A stretch of DNA of 64,000 nt, taken from NCBI RefSeq assembly GCF_001418255.1, contig NZ_LIPV01000002.1:248001-312000 (forward strand), read 5' to 3'. The DNA comes from Thiomonas bhubaneswarensis. GTDB lineage: Bacteria > Pseudomonadota > Gammaproteobacteria > Burkholderiales > Burkholderiaceae_C. Below the pieces are notes generated by a model that saw nothing but the letters and a program-made list of their open reading frames with translations, was not told the DNA's origin and searched no databases. Positions within the stretch are counted from its first letter, which is position 1. Every line of letters begins with the position of its first letter. Shown one piece after another: positions 28,788 through 38,621 of this stretch. The position numbers and the translations under genes were made by a program.

Positions 28788-29591
28788 GTGTCTGACTCCA
28801 AGAAAACCGTGACACCGGACAGCCCCGAGGCCGAACAGCCGTTCATCTCGCACCTGATCGAATTGCGCAATCGCCTCATCCGGGCGATTGCGGCCATCGG
28901 CGTGGTGTTCATCGTGCTGTCGATCTATCCGGGCCCCTCGGGGCTGTTCGATCTGCTGTCTCACCCGCTGATCGCCCACCTGCCCAAGGGCTCGACGATG
29001 ATCGCCATCGGCGTGATCTCGCCCTTCGTGGTGCCGATCAAGGTCACGCTGCTTGTGGCGTTCATGATCGCCTTGCCCGCCGTGCTCTATCAGGTGTGGG
29101 CCTTTGTGGCGCCCGGTCTGTACACCCACGAAAAGCGTCTGGTCATGCCGCTGATCGTCAGCAGCACGGTGCTGTTCTACATGGGCGTCGCATTCTGTTA
29201 TTTCTTCGTTTTCGGCCGTCTGTTCACCTTCATTCAGAGTTTTGCGCCCAAGGTCATCACCGCAGCTCCGGACATCGAGGCCTACCTCAGCTTCATGCTG
29301 ACCATGTTCATGGCCTTCGGCACTGCCTTTGAGGTGCCCGTGGTGTTGATGGTGCTGGTGCGCTTCGGGCTGGTGACGGTCGAGCAGCTCAAATCCTGGC
29401 GCAGCTACTTCATCGTGGCTGCTTTCATCATCGCGGCGATCGTCACACCGCCCGACGTGGTGTCACAGACTTCGCTGGCGGTGTCGATGATTCTGTTGTT
29501 CGAGGTGGGTATTTTGGCGGCGAAGTATCTAGTGAAGTATTCGGCGCCGCCGTCCGAAGACGAGCAGGACGCGCAATCCTCCACGTCGTAG
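28788..29591 (+). CDS. tatC: Twin-arginine translocase subunit TatC
   Basis: Polytopic core of the Tat translocase, 267 residues from GTG 28788; a TTG at 28767 is a weaker start. ELRNRLIRAI near the N-terminus and six hydrophobic helices; the YQVWAFVAPGLYTHEKRLVMP segment is the TatC signature. A Rieske protein with a twin-Arg-like leader is encoded at 42.7 kb and is a likely client. Confidence 0.96.
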   Translation: MSDSKKTVTPDSPEAEQPFISHLIELRNRLIRAIAAIGVVFIVLSIYPGPSGLFDLLSHPLIAHLPKGSTMIAIGVISPFVVPIKVTLLVAFMIALPAVLYQVWAFVAPGLYTHEKRLVMPLIVSSTVLFYMGVAFCYFFVFGRLFTFIQSFAPKVITAAPDIEAYLSFMLTMFMAFGTAFEVPVVLMVLVRFGLVTVEQLKSWRSYFIVAAFIIAAIVTPPDVVSQTSLAVSMILLFEVGILAAKYLVKYSAPPSEDEQDAQSSTS

Positions 29592-29610
29592 TGCCGCGTC
29601 TTGGTGCGGC

Positions 29611-30792
29611 TCAGGGCAGCACGCCTTCGCTGTCCTCGGCGGGTTGATTCTGGCTGAGGCTCTGCGGTCGGGTGCCGATGCGAATGTGCAGGGTGGCGGC
29701 CTTGCCGTCGCGCAGCACCTGAAGCGCCGCTTCGCTGCCCGGCTTGAGACCGGCCACGGCGTTCAGCAGCTGGCCCGTATTGCTCACCAGCTTGCCGTTC
29801 ACATCGAGCACCACATCCCCCGGGCGCATGCCTGCGGCATCGGCGGGGCCGTTGCGCAGCACCCCGACGATGACCACGCCTTCCGGGTGAGGCAGATTGA
29901 GGGCGCGGGCGAGGCGGTCCGTCACGTCCTGCGGCTCGACGCCGATCCAGCCCCTCACGACTTGGCCGGTGCTGATGAGCTGTTGCATGACGTTGCGCGC
30001 GGTGGATACCGGAACCGCGAAGCCGATGCCCAGGGAACCGCCGCTGCGCGAGAAGATGGCGGTGTTGATGCCGATGAGGTTGCCATTGGCATCGACCAGC
30101 GCGCCGCCGGAATTGCCGGGGTTGATGGCGGCGTCGGTCTGGATGAAATTCTCGAAGGTGTTGATGCCCAGCTGCGTGCGACCGAGCGCGCTGATGATGC
30201 CCTGGGTCACGGTCTGGCCGACGCCGAAGGGGTAGCCGATGGCCAGCACCACATCGCCGACGTGGGCATTGGCATCATTGCCGAAGGTGATGACGGGCAA
30301 GTCGGTGAGCTGGATGCGCAGCACGGCCAGATCGGTATCCGGGTCGCGGCCCACCAGGGTGGCCTTGGCCTCGCGCCCGTCAGCCAGTGTGACCTCGATC
30401 TGATCCGCGCCTTCGACGACATGGTTGTTCGTCAGAATGTAGCCATCGGGGCTGACGATGACCCCCGAGCCCAGACCGACGGTGGGCTGGCGCCCGCCCT
30501 GAAACTGGCGCAGCCAGGCGTCGCGGCCGGGCAGACGCTGCGGAGTTTTGGAGGTTGTGATGGAGACGACGGCCGGCATGGCCTTGAGAGCGGCGGCGCT
30601 GTAGCTGCCCGGTGCCGGTAGCGCCGCGGGCTTGCTCGATGCATCCTGAATGGTGACCACGGTTGGCGCCTGCTTCGGCGCAGTTGCGGATAGGCCGAAG
30701 CCTATCCACGTCGGCTTGAGGGTGGAGATGACGAACAGCGCGGCAAGCGCGATGGTCACAGTCTGGGAAAATAGCAGCCAGAGGCGTCGCAT
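29611..30792 (-). CDS. S1C-type serine protease (DegQ/DegS/HtrA family)
   Basis: Periplasmic quality-control protease, 393 residues. It has an N-terminal membrane anchor or signal (about 6-25), a trypsin-like domain with the catalytic triad His124 (NNHVVEG), Asp154 (DTDLAV) and Ser228 (NPGNSGG), and a single C-terminal PDZ domain (about 280-370; GVVIVGVLRNGPADAAGMRPGD). The single PDZ and anchor resemble DegS more than DegP. Neighbour of nif3, a common Burkholderiales order. Confidence 0.93.
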   Translation of the reverse strand: MRRLWLLFSQTVTIALAALFVISTLKPTWIGFGLSATAPKQAPTVVTIQDASSKPAALPAPGSYSAAALKAMPAVVSITTSKTPQRLPGRDAWLRQFQGGRQPTVGLGSGVIVSPDGYILTNNHVVEGADQIEVTLADGREAKATLVGRDPDTDLAVLRIQLTDLPVITFGNDANAHVGDVVLAIGYPFGVGQTVTQGIISALGRTQLGINTFENFIQTDAAINPGNSGGALVDANGNLIGINTAIFSRSGGSLGIGFAVPVSTARNVMQQLISTGQVVRGWIGVEPQDVTDRLARALNLPHPEGVVIVGVLRNGPADAAGMRPGDVVLDVNGKLVSNTGQLLNAVAGLKPGSEAALQVLRDGKAATLHIRIGTRPQSLSQNQPAEDSEGVLP

Positions 30793-30854
30793 ACAGAGGC
30801 ATCAGGAGAGATGTTGGGTCACATGGCGGCGGCCGTTCGAGCTTCAAGACCACC

Positions 30855-31598
30855 ATGCGCAGAGATCTATTGCAGAGCGAAATCGATACCTATCTCGATT
30901 GCGCGCGTTTCACCGATTATTGCCCAAACGGCCTGCAGGTCGAGGGCCGGGAGGATGTCCAGCGCATCGTGACGGGCGTGACCGCGAGCCTGGCCTTGAT
31001 CGAGCGCGCGATTGCGCTGCGCGCCGACGCTCTGCTGGTGCATCACGGCTACTTCTGGCGGGGCGAAGATCCGCGCGTCATTCGCCAGAAGCGCAAGCGA
31101 TTGGGGCTCTTGCTGGCCGCCGATCTCAATCTGTTTGCCTATCACCTGCCGCTCGACGCGCACGCCGAAGTCGGCAACAACGTGATGCTGGCGCGGCGGC
31201 TGGGCTGGTCGGTGCAGGGGCGTTTCGGCAAGCAGCAGCTCGGCTGCGTGGGTTACGCCGCGCAGGACTCGGTGGACGCGCTGGCCCAGGCCATCGCCCG
31301 CGACCTTGGGCGTGCGCCTCTGGTGGTGGGCGATGCCGATGCGCCGGTCGGGCTGCTGGCCTGGTGTACCGGCGGGGCGCAGGACTGGATCGAGGACGCC
31401 TGGGCCGCTGGTGCTCGAACCTATGTCAGCGGAGAGATCTCCGAACCCACGGCCCACTTCGCGCGTGAAATGGGCATCACCTACCTGGCCTGCGGTCATC
31501 ACGCCACCGAGCGCGACGGCATCCGCGCGCTCGGCGACCATCTGGCCACCACTTACGCACTCGACCATGTCTTCCTCGATCTCGACAACCCCGCCTGA
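30855..31598 (+). CDS. Nif3-like dinuclear metal centre protein (YbgI)
   Basis: Nif3/YbgI hexamer family, 247 residues, normal length. Metal-ligand motifs LLVHHGYFW and ACGHHATERDG are visible with FTDYCPNGLQVEG at the N-terminus. Cellular role is not firmly established. Its last 32 bases overlap pdxA. Confidence 0.93.
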   Translation: MRRDLLQSEIDTYLDCARFTDYCPNGLQVEGREDVQRIVTGVTASLALIERAIALRADALLVHHGYFWRGEDPRVIRQKRKRLGLLLAADLNLFAYHLPLDAHAEVGNNVMLARRLGWSVQGRFGKQQLGCVGYAAQDSVDALAQAIARDLGRAPLVVGDADAPVGLLAWCTGGAQDWIEDAWAAGARTYVSGEISEPTAHFAREMGITYLACGHHATERDGIRALGDHLATTYALDHVFLDLDNPA

Positions 31599-32646
31599 AG
31601 CGCGGCTGCCGCTGGCGCTCACCCTGGGCGACGCCTGCGGCATCGGTCCGGAGCTCATCGTGCGGGCATTCGCCAAAGGCGAGGCCGAGGGCTGCGTGGT
31701 CTATGGCGACGCCGCGTGGCTGGCGCACACAGCGCGTGCCATGTCTTTCACCCCGGATAGCAGCCGCCCGCCCGTCGTGGCGCTCGACGATCTGGCGCAG
31801 TGGCAGAGCGCACCGCGAGGCGCCATACCGGTGCTGCCCATCGTGCGGCTGCCTGAAGATCTGGCCGTCGGCCAGGTGGATGCGCGTGCGGGTGCGGCCG
31901 CCTTCGCATGCATCGAAGCCGCAGCCCGCGACGCGCTGGCCGGTCGCGTGGCGGCTGTGGTGACGGCGCCGATCCACAAGGAGGCGCTGCATGCGGCCAG
32001 GGTGGACTTCCCGGGTCATACCGAAATCCTGCAACATCTGGCGGGCGGCGTGCCGGTGCGCATGATGCTGGCCAACGATCAGCTCAAGACCGTGCTGGTC
32101 ACGGTGCACATGGCTCTCAGGAAAGCCATCGATGCGGTGACGACCGACGCGGTGCTGCAGACCCTGCGCATTGCGCATCACGCGGCCCGCGCGTGGGGGC
32201 TGCGGCGGCCCCGTATCGCAGTGGCGGGGCTGAATCCGCATGCGGGTGAATCAGGGCTGTTCGGCGACGAAGAGGCGCGTGTCATCGCCCCTGCGATCGC
32301 TCAGGCGCGCAGCGAAGGCATCGACGCCAGCGGCCCCTATCCGCCCGATACGGTGTTCATGCGGGCGCGCCACGCGCCGCCCGAACATCCCGGCGCTTTC
32401 GACATCGTCGTGGCGATGTACCACGACCAGGGGCTGATTCCGGTGAAGTATCTCGGCGTGGAGCAGGGTGTGAACGTGACCCTGGGATTGCCCTTCGTGC
32501 GCACCAGCCCAGATCATGGCACGGCGTTCGACATCGCTGGACGGGATGTCGCCGATCCGGCCAGCCTCATCGCCGCCATCCGCATGGCGCGTCAGCTCTC
32601 GGCGCAGCCGACGGTACAAGGCGAGCCAGGAGCCTGTCGGACTTGA
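31567..32646 (+). CDS. pdxA: 4-hydroxythreonine-4-phosphate dehydrogenase PdxA
   Basis: Vitamin B6 synthesis enzyme of 359 residues from ATG 31567, inside the end of nif3; the frame extends further upstream. Motifs LTLGDACGIGPEL, TAPIHKEALHAA, FPGHTEIL, GLNPHAGESGLFG and MYHDQGLIPVKYLG cover the substrate and metal sites. The last codons (about EPGACRT) and the stop codon lie inside a palindromic repeat, so the C-terminus has been supplied by that element. Confidence 0.95.
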   Translation: MSSSISTTPPEARLPLALTLGDACGIGPELIVRAFAKGEAEGCVVYGDAAWLAHTARAMSFTPDSSRPPVVALDDLAQWQSAPRGAIPVLPIVRLPEDLAVGQVDARAGAAAFACIEAAARDALAGRVAAVVTAPIHKEALHAARVDFPGHTEILQHLAGGVPVRMMLANDQLKTVLVTVHMALRKAIDAVTTDAVLQTLRIAHHAARAWGLRRPRIAVAGLNPHAGESGLFGDEEARVIAPAIAQARSEGIDASGPYPPDTVFMRARHAPPEHPGAFDIVVAMYHDQGLIPVKYLGVEQGVNVTLGLPFVRTSPDHGTAFDIAGRDVADPASLIAAIRMARQLSAQPTVQGEPGACRT

Positions 32647-32794
32647 GGATCGCGTGCTGCAAAATGGCCTGCGGCGCCCTGCGGCAGCGTCTTTTTGCCC
32701 CATAGCTCGGGCTATGGGGCTGCAAATCCGCCGCCACATGGCAATCCGCATGCCCATTTTTCGCTTTCCGCGCCCCAAGCCCGACAGGCTCCTA
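32628..32794. repeat. Long imperfect palindrome, copy A (MITE/REP-like)
   Basis: About 167 bases whose two halves are mutual imperfect inverted repeats. The ends are AGGAGCCTGTCGG and CCGACAGGCTCCT; the centre is CCCCATAG-(6)-CTATGGGG. It lies between the convergent pdxA and DUF4404 genes and gives both of them their stop codons. A close relative lies at 38622. No open reading frame is supported inside. Confidence 0.88.
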
Positions 32795-33067
32795 GAGCCC
32801 CAGTCCGAGTAGCAGGCTGCGCAGTTCGCGCAGGGCCAGATCGATGTTCGGATGTTCCGCCGCGAAGCGGGTCGCCAGGGTCTGGGCCTGCTCGGCGAGA
32901 TCGTTGCTCGGGGCGGGCTCGGGCTGGGTCTGCTGACGGTCGAGTGCGGCCTGAATGTCCTGTTCTAGCGTTTGCAGCAGGCCCTTGAGTTCAGGATCGA
33001 CGGTCGGTTGGGCTTGCAGCGCGGCGTGAAGGCGCTGCAGGGTGTCGCGGATTTGTGTGTCGGACAT
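32792..33067 (-). CDS. DUF4404 family protein
   Basis: Small soluble protein of 91 residues, mostly helical (TQIRDTLQRLHAALQAQ; LLQTLEQDIQAALDRQ). It matches the DUF4404 pattern by eye. ATG 33067 is internal to a longer spurious frame. The stop codon TAG is the terminal triplet of the adjacent palindromic repeat. Function unknown. Confidence 0.75.
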   Translation of the reverse strand: MSDTQIRDTLQRLHAALQAQPTVDPELKGLLQTLEQDIQAALDRQQTQPEPAPSNDLAEQAQTLATRFAAEHPNIDLALRELRSLLLGLGL

Positions 33068-33132
33068 GATGGTTGGGTGGGCAGTGGACAAAGGCATTGT
33101 GCCGAGCCGCGACGGGTGCGGCAAGCCTCGCG

Positions 33133-33999
33133 TCAAATCATCGCCAGGGGCTGCTTCTCGCGGGGCGGGTTGAAGAGGGCGTCGAGGCGCTGCAGGTCTT
33201 CGGCCGAAAGCGCCAGTTGCGTGGCGGCCAGATTTTCTCGCAGGTGGGTGCTGCGCACGGCCTTGGGGATGGCGATGACTTCCGGTTGATGCAGTACCCA
33301 GGCCAGGGCCACCTGGGCGGCGCTGGCGCCGAGATTTCGTCCGATGGCCTCCAGGGCCGGATGTGAAGCGAGCGCGCCCTGGCCGATGGGGCTGTAGGCC
33401 ATGAGCGGCATCGAGTTGCGCTGCTGCCAGGGCAGCAGATCGAACTCGATGCCGCGCGCCTCCAGACTGTAATAGACCTGATTGGTGGCGCATGCGGTGC
33501 CGCCCGGCAAGGCGAAAAGCTCGTCCATGTCGCTCACATCGAAATTGCTCACCCCCCAGTGCCGAATCAGCCCGCGACGCTGGAGCTGGGCTAAGCCCTC
33601 GATCGTTTCTGTCAACGCATAGTCGCCCCGCCAGTGCAGCAGATACAGATCGATCTGATCGATCTTGAGCCTCCGCAGGCTGCGCTCGCAGGCTTGAACC
33701 ACGCCGCGCGTGCTGGCGTGATGCGGATACACCTTGCTGACGAGTGTGAGCGATTCGCGCCGCACTTCGCCCGCGGCAAAGGCCTGCGTCAACGCCTCGC
33801 CGAGCATGCTCTCGGCGCCGCCTTCGCCATACATCTCGGCGGTGTCGATGAGCCGGTAGCCGAGGCGCAGTGCTTCGCGCACGGCGAGCACTTCGGCCTT
33901 GCGCGCCTGCGCCTGCTCGCCCATGCGCCAGGTGCCCAGCCCAAGGGCGGGAATGGCTGTGCCGTCGGGCAATCGTCGGTCGGTTAGGGTCATGGGCAA
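33133..33999 (-). CDS. Aldo/keto reductase
   Basis: NADPH-dependent TIM-barrel oxidoreductase of 288 residues. Catalytic Asp and Tyr in IDTAEMYGEGGAE, Lys in LVSKVYPHH, His in LYLLHWRGD, and cofactor motif IPKAVRSTHLREN. Starts at ATG 33999 or 33993. Substrate unknown. Follows ubiB on the same strand after 12 bases. Confidence 0.92.
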   Translation of the reverse strand: MPMTLTDRRLPDGTAIPALGLGTWRMGEQAQARKAEVLAVREALRLGYRLIDTAEMYGEGGAESMLGEALTQAFAAGEVRRESLTLVSKVYPHHASTRGVVQACERSLRRLKIDQIDLYLLHWRGDYALTETIEGLAQLQRRGLIRHWGVSNFDVSDMDELFALPGGTACATNQVYYSLEARGIEFDLLPWQQRNSMPLMAYSPIGQGALASHPALEAIGRNLGASAAQVALAWVLHQPEVIAIPKAVRSTHLRENLAATQLALSAEDLQRLDALFNPPREKQPLAMI

Positions 34000-34011
34000 G
34001 TGGGAGAGGAT

Positions 34012-35583
34012 TCAGAACAGGCGCCGCAACCAGCCGCTGTCCACCGCGGCGATGAGGAGCACGGCGGCGATGAAGCCCACGACAAACGCCATCAGAGTCT
34101 GCAGCAGGGCGTTGGTGCGGCGCTGCTCCTGCAGCAATTCACGCAGCACCGGATCGTCGCGCTTCTCGTGGGACAGCAGAGCCTGGTGCAGTAGACGCGG
34201 AATCTCGGGAAGGTACTGCGCGTAGCGCGTCGACTCGTTCTTCAGCTTGTCGCGGAAGGCTGGCCAGCCGACCTGACTCTTCATCCACTTTTCGAGAAAG
34301 GGCTGCGCCGTGGTCCAAAGATCGAGCTCCGGGTCGAGCTGGCGCCCGAGGCCTTCGACGTTGAGCAGGGTTTTCTGCAGCAACACGAGCTGGGGCTGAA
34401 TTTCCACCTTGAACCGGCGCGAGACCTGAAACAGTCGCAGCAGCACCTGCCCGAGCGATATGTCTTTGAGTGGACGGGCGAACTGCGGCTCGCAGACGCT
34501 GCGCACCGCGGCTTCGAGTTCGTCGATGCGCGCGTCTGCCGGCACCCAGCCGGATTCCACATGAAGCTCCGCAACCCGCTTGTAATCGCGGCGGAAAAAG
34601 GCGATGAAATTCTGCGCCAGATAGTCCTTGTCGAAATCGGACAGAGTGCCGACGATGCCGAAATCCAGCGCGATGTAGCGACCGAAGGTTTCGGGTTGCA
34701 GGCTGACCATGATGTTGCCAGGGTGCATGTCGGCATGAAAAAAGCCGTCACGGAACACCTGGGTGAAAAAAATGTCCACGCCCGCCTTGGCCAGTTGCTT
34801 GAAGTCCACGCCGGCGGCACGCAGCGCGTCGACGCGACCGATGGGCACACCCTTCATGCGCTGCATCACGATCACTTCATTGCGGCACAGATCCCAATAC
34901 ATCTCGGGGATGAGCACGAGGTCGAGCGAGGCCATGTTGCGGCGCAGTTGCGCGCCGTTGGCGGCCTCGCGCACCAGATCGAGTTCATCGTGGAGGTATT
35001 TGTCGAACTCGCTCACCACTTCGCGCGGCTTGAGGCGCCGCCCTTCGCTCCACAGGCGGTCGACCAGGGCGGCCATGGTGTGCATCAAGGCCAGGTCTTC
35101 CTCGATGACCTTGTGCATGCCAGGGCGCAGCACCTTGACCGCCACTTCGGCGCCGCCTTGTTGCGGGTGCAGCGTGGCAAAGTGCACCTGGGCGATCGAG
35201 GCACTGGCCACGGGACGACGTTCGAAAGTGGCAAACAGGGCTTCGATGGGCCGGCCAAACGAGCGTTCGATGATGGCCACGGCAACATCGGAGTCGAACG
35301 GCGGCACCTTGTCCTGCAGCTTGGCGAGTTCGTCGGCGATGTCGGGCGGTAACAGGTCGCGGCGGGTGGAGAGCACCTGGCCGAACTTGACGAAGATCGG
35401 CCCCAGACTTTCGAGCGCCAGACGCAGGCGCTCCCCGCGCGGCTGGGTCAGAGGGCGACCCAACGTGAGGATGCGGCTCAGGCGTCGCAACCAAGGGTGT
35501 TGAAAACTCGACAGCGCCATTTCATCCAGGCCGTAGCGCAGGATGACGGAGAAGATTTTCAGCAGGCGTAGCAGGCGGCGCAT
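34012..35583 (-). CDS. ubiB: Ubiquinone biosynthesis regulatory kinase UbiB
   Basis: ABC1/ADCK atypical kinase-like protein needed for ubiquinone synthesis, 523 residues from ATG 35583; an upstream frame extension is not conserved. Family motifs: [16 protein letters not shown] (KxGQ), [11 protein letters not shown] (ExD) and [11 protein letters not shown]. Two C-terminal hydrophobic helices (about 475-515) anchor it. Downstream of ubiJ with a 17-base gap. Confidence 0.96.
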   Translation of the reverse strand: MRRLLRLLKIFSVILRYGLDEMALSSFQHPWLRRLSRILTLGRPLTQPRGERLRLALESLGPIFVKFGQVLSTRRDLLPPDIADELAKLQDKVPPFDSDVAVAIIERSFGRPIEALFATFERRPVASASIAQVHFATLHPQQGGAEVAVKVLRPGMHKVIEEDLALMHTMAALVDRLWSEGRRLKPREVVSEFDKYLHDELDLVREAANGAQLRRNMASLDLVLIPEMYWDLCRNEVIVMQRMKGVPIGRVDALRAAGVDFKQLAKAGVDIFFTQVFRDGFFHADMHPGNIMVSLQPETFGRYIALDFGIVGTLSDFDKDYLAQNFIAFFRRDYKRVAELHVESGWVPADARIDELEAAVRSVCEPQFARPLKDISLGQVLLRLFQVSRRFKVEIQPQLVLLQKTLLNVEGLGRQLDPELDLWTTAQPFLEKWMKSQVGWPAFRDKLKNESTRYAQYLPEIPRLLHQALLSHEKRDDPVLRELLQEQRRTNALLQTLMAFVVGFIAAVLLIAAVDSGWLRRLF

Positions 35584-35600
35584 GGGTTGTTCACAAGCTC

Positions 35601-36248
35601 TCAGCGAATGCCGAATTGTTGGCGCAGCAGGGCGAGGCGCTTTTCGAGCCGGGCGGCACGGTCGCGCAGGTCGCGTACCGCCTCCTGCTGCTGTGCCCAT
35701 TCGCTGCGGCTGACCAGCGCTCGCGGCTCGGCGGCGAACCATTCGCGCGCACGGTCATGCGCGCGCTCCCAGGCTTGCTGGCCTTGCTTCACCGCAGCCT
35801 GGCCAGTCTGCACGATCCGGTGCGCGGGGATGTCGCCCACGATGGCTGCGAGATCGTCTTCCACGTCCCAGCGGACATGGGCCATCAGCCAGGACAGGGT
35901 TTGCGCAAGCTCGGCGTCGCCTCGCAGGCGCGCACCGCTCAGATTCAGCGGGGCACGTCGGGCGATGGCGTCACGCACGGCGTCCAGATCGACGGCGATG
36001 TGCAGACTGGCTTCGTCGGGTGTCAGCGCCGACTGCGATGCGGCTTGAAGCAGCCCCCCGGCCTCGATTTCCCAGGGCATGTCCACACCGAGGGCACTGA
36101 ACACCAAGGTCTTGCCGGCATGCCCGCGGAGTTTGCCCTGGGCTTGAGGGTCGGCGGCGAGCAGGTGGTTAATCGCGGGAGGGACAAGCTGCTGCAACCT
36201 GCGTGCAAGCTGTGCGCGGTCGGGTATCAAGGTCTGGGCTTCGGACAT
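35601..36248 (-). CDS. ubiJ: Ubiquinone biosynthesis accessory factor UbiJ (SCP2 domain)
   Basis: 215 residues. N-terminal SCP2 lipid-binding domain (about 10-120) and C-terminal charged coiled coil ([27 protein letters not shown]-type heptads), as in UbiJ of the cytosolic Ubi complex. Similarity is at the domain and position level: it sits between Tim44-like and ubiB genes, as in many betaproteobacteria. Confidence 0.88.
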   Translation of the reverse strand: MSEAQTLIPDRAQLARRLQQLVPPAINHLLAADPQAQGKLRGHAGKTLVFSALGVDMPWEIEAGGLLQAASQSALTPDEASLHIAVDLDAVRDAIARRAPLNLSGARLRGDAELAQTLSWLMAHVRWDVEDDLAAIVGDIPAHRIVQTGQAAVKQGQQAWERAHDRAREWFAAEPRALVSRSEWAQQQEAVRDLRDRAARLEKRLALLRQQFGIR

Positions 36249-36323
36249 GCGTCGGGTCTGGCGGTTTGCGGGCTCATTCTAGGAGCCCGTTCCGATCCCT
36301 GAATGCGCCGCTGCGGCGCAAAT

Positions 36324-36358
36324 AAGAAAAACGCCGCAGCGCTTGCGCGACTGCGGCG
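36324..36358 (-). terminator. Rho-independent terminator after the Tim44-like gene
   Basis: On the minus strand a CGCCGCA/TGCGGCG stem (36352-36358 with 36332-36338), with an inner GCGC stem, is followed by a T-run (AAGAAAAA on the plus strand). It lies 24 bases past the Tim44-like stop, so ubiJ-ubiB probably have another promoter. Confidence 0.85.
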
Positions 36359-36381
36359 TGCCGACGGAGTGAGTCAGAGGG

Positions 36382-37290
36382 TCAATTCAGCTGCTGAATG
36401 CCGGCCAGTTGCCAGCCACTCGATCCGTCGCGTGGCTTAACCAAATTCCAGACTTCACGCACCGGGCTGGCTCCGCCCCAGGTTTCTTCGCGCACCAGTC
36501 CGGAGAACTCCACGCTGGCGACATACTCGGCCGGGGTTTCCTCCAGAGCCAGAAGCGAGGCCTCGAGCGTGACGACTTCGGTTTTGTTGGGCGTCATGCC
36601 GCGCTGGTGCAACTCGGCCGCCAGGGCCTCGTACATCTCAGGGGTGGTGAAGGTTTGGAGGCTGTTCAGATCGGCCGCATCCCAGGCTTGCTGAAGCCGG
36701 GTGTAGTGCTGTTTGGCGCTCGACAGGAAGCCTTCACGGTCGAAATCGGCCGGGATGGACGACGCCCCCGTGGACGACGTGCCTGCCGACTGCGGCGACC
36801 ACTGCGATGGCATCTGGGTTTCGACGCCCAGAGGCGCCTGCGCATAACCGCCCGAGGACGCGTTGGCGTACTGCATGGATTGAGCGGTTTTGCCTGCGCT
36901 TGACTTGCGGCGCAACAGGCTGAAGATCCAGAACGCCGCCAGGGCGAGCAGGCCGATCATCAGCGCAGAGCCGAGGAACGAGGCCAGCGCGCCTCCGAAA
37001 CCGAGGGCATGGAAGAGGGCAGCCAAGCCCAGACCGGCAGCCAGACCGCCGAGGATGCCGCCCCAGCGGCTGGGTTGTTTGGCGGGCGGCGTGGCCGCGG
37101 CCTGCTGACGCGTTGCTGCGGGTGCCGCCTGTTGGGGCGGAGCCGCCTCACGCTGCGTGACGGCATTGCTCTGCCGTCCGATGCTCTTGCCACCCCCCAT
37201 GCGCTTGGCCTGCGCATCGACTGCGCCAAGTGCGAGGGTCAGCATCAGGCCGAAGGCTAGAACACTGCGGAGCAAACCGGTCGTTTTCAT
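36382..37290 (-). CDS. Tim44-domain membrane protein
   Basis: 302 residues. Sec signal peptide (about 1-28, ending in DAQA), a Pro/Gln/Ala-rich stretch, a hydrophobic pair of segments (about 76-122), then a C-terminal Tim44/MRPL45-like domain (about 190-300; LQQAWDAADLNSLQTFTTPEMYEAL). Bacterial members are of unknown function and cluster with ubiE and ubiJ in this group. Confidence 0.88.
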   Translation of the reverse strand: MKTTGLLRSVLAFGLMLTLALGAVDAQAKRMGGGKSIGRQSNAVTQREAAPPQQAAPAATRQQAAATPPAKQPSRWGGILGGLAAGLGLAALFHALGFGGALASFLGSALMIGLLALAAFWIFSLLRRKSSAGKTAQSMQYANASSGGYAQAPLGVETQMPSQWSPQSAGTSSTGASSIPADFDREGFLSSAKQHYTRLQQAWDAADLNSLQTFTTPEMYEALAAELHQRGMTPNKTEVVTLEASLLALEETPAEYVASVEFSGLVREETWGGASPVREVWNLVKPRDGSSGWQLAGIQQLN

Positions 37291-37376
37291 GCAAATTCCT
37301 GAAAGTCGAAATGAGGTGACATTTTGTTACCAGTCGGACGAGAAAGTTCAATCGATGCCAAATGTATTGCGTCCAC

Positions 37377-38126
37377 TCAATATTTCTGGCCGATATGGAG
37401 GGCTACCACGCCAGCGGTCAGGTTGTGCCAGTCGACATGCCCGAAGCCCGCCTCGCGCATCATGCCGGCCAGCGTTTCCTGGTCGGGGTGCATGCGGATG
37501 GATTCGGCGAGGTACTGATAGCTTTGCGCGTCTCCTGCCACCCTTTTGCCTAGCCGAGGCAGAACCTGGAATGAATAGAGATCGTAGGCGCCTCGCAGTG
37601 GTTCCCAGGGCTTGGAAAACTCCAGCACGAGCAGCTTGCCACCGGGTTTGAGCACGCGCTGCATTTCGCGCAAGGCCTTGTCCTTGTGCGTCATGTTGCG
37701 CAGACCGAAGGCCACACTCACCAGATCGAATTCGGCATCCGCAAAGGGCAGTTGTTCGGCGTCGCACAGTACCGTAGGCACGAGAACACCCGAGTCGATG
37801 AGCCGGTCGCGCCCGGCCTTGAGCATGGACCCGTTGATATCGCTCATCACCACCTGGCCCGTGGGGCCCACCTTGCGGGCGAAGGCGCGAGACAAGTCTC
37901 CGGTACCTGCGGCGACATCCAGCACGCGATGCCCCGCCCGCACTCCGGACACGGCAACCGTGAAGGTTTTCCAGACACGGTGCAGGCCCATGCTCATCAG
38001 ATCGTTCATCACGTCATAACGCGACGCGACGGAATCGAACACACCGCGCACACGCGCAGCCTTTTCACTCTCGGCGACCTGCTCGTAGCCGAAGTGGGTC
38101 GTGGAAGTCGGTTGAGGATCAGTCAT
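37377..38126 (-). CDS. ubiE: Ubiquinone/menaquinone C-methyltransferase UbiE
   Basis: SAM-dependent C-methyltransferase of quinone synthesis, 249 residues from ATG 38126. Motifs [33 protein letters not shown] and [16 protein letters not shown] are diagnostic. Close behind the DUF971 gene (12-base gap), so the two are probably cotranscribed. Confidence 0.97.
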   Translation of the reverse strand: MTDPQPTSTTHFGYEQVAESEKAARVRGVFDSVASRYDVMNDLMSMGLHRVWKTFTVAVSGVRAGHRVLDVAAGTGDLSRAFARKVGPTGQVVMSDINGSMLKAGRDRLIDSGVLVPTVLCDAEQLPFADAEFDLVSVAFGLRNMTHKDKALREMQRVLKPGGKLLVLEFSKPWEPLRGAYDLYSFQVLPRLGKRVAGDAQSYQYLAESIRMHPDQETLAGMMREAGFGHVDWHNLTAGVVALHIGQKY

Positions 38127-38137
38127 GGTCACGAAAA

Positions 38138-38554
38138 TCAATGAGATGCGCAGTGATGCCCTTTTGCAGCGGCGGGCTGAGGGGTGTCGCGGTCGGCGCC
38201 GGCTTTTTCGAGGCGGGCGAGATAGTCTGCCCAGAGCGATTCTTGATTCAACCCCAGAAAGTGCAGATATTCCCAGGTGAAGATGCCCGAGTCGTGCCCA
38301 TCGGAAAAGTGGGGCTGGATGGCATAGTTGCCGACCTGGGCCACGCTGTCGATCTCGACCAGCCGCTTGCCAGTCTGCAGGGTTTCCTGCCCCGGCCCAT
38401 GCCCGCGAACCTCCGCCGAGGGCGAATACACCCGCAGCAACTCGTAGGGCAGGCGGTACTGGGTTCCGTCAGCGTAGGTCAGTTCGAGCACGCGAGAGAG
38501 CTTGTGCAAGACGATGGCCTGCGGCCAGTCGGTGCGGGGGGAAGAGGAGGACAT
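38138..38554 (-). CDS. DUF971 domain protein
   Basis: 138 residues from ATG 38554. GHGPGQETL and [24 protein letters not shown] are the DUF971 (gamma-butyrobetaine hydroxylase N-terminal-like) signatures. The His-rich end may bind metal. Function unknown; constant neighbour of ubiE in betaproteobacteria. Confidence 0.88.
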   Translation of the reverse strand: MSSSSPRTDWPQAIVLHKLSRVLELTYADGTQYRLPYELLRVYSPSAEVRGHGPGQETLQTGKRLVEIDSVAQVGNYAIQPHFSDGHDSGIFTWEYLHFLGLNQESLWADYLARLEKAGADRDTPQPAAAKGHHCASH

Positions 38555-38621
38555 ACGCAAAGCCCAATGCAAAACTGGGCACATTGTCTCTCAGTTGCGC
38601 CGCAACATCTTCGGCTCATGC

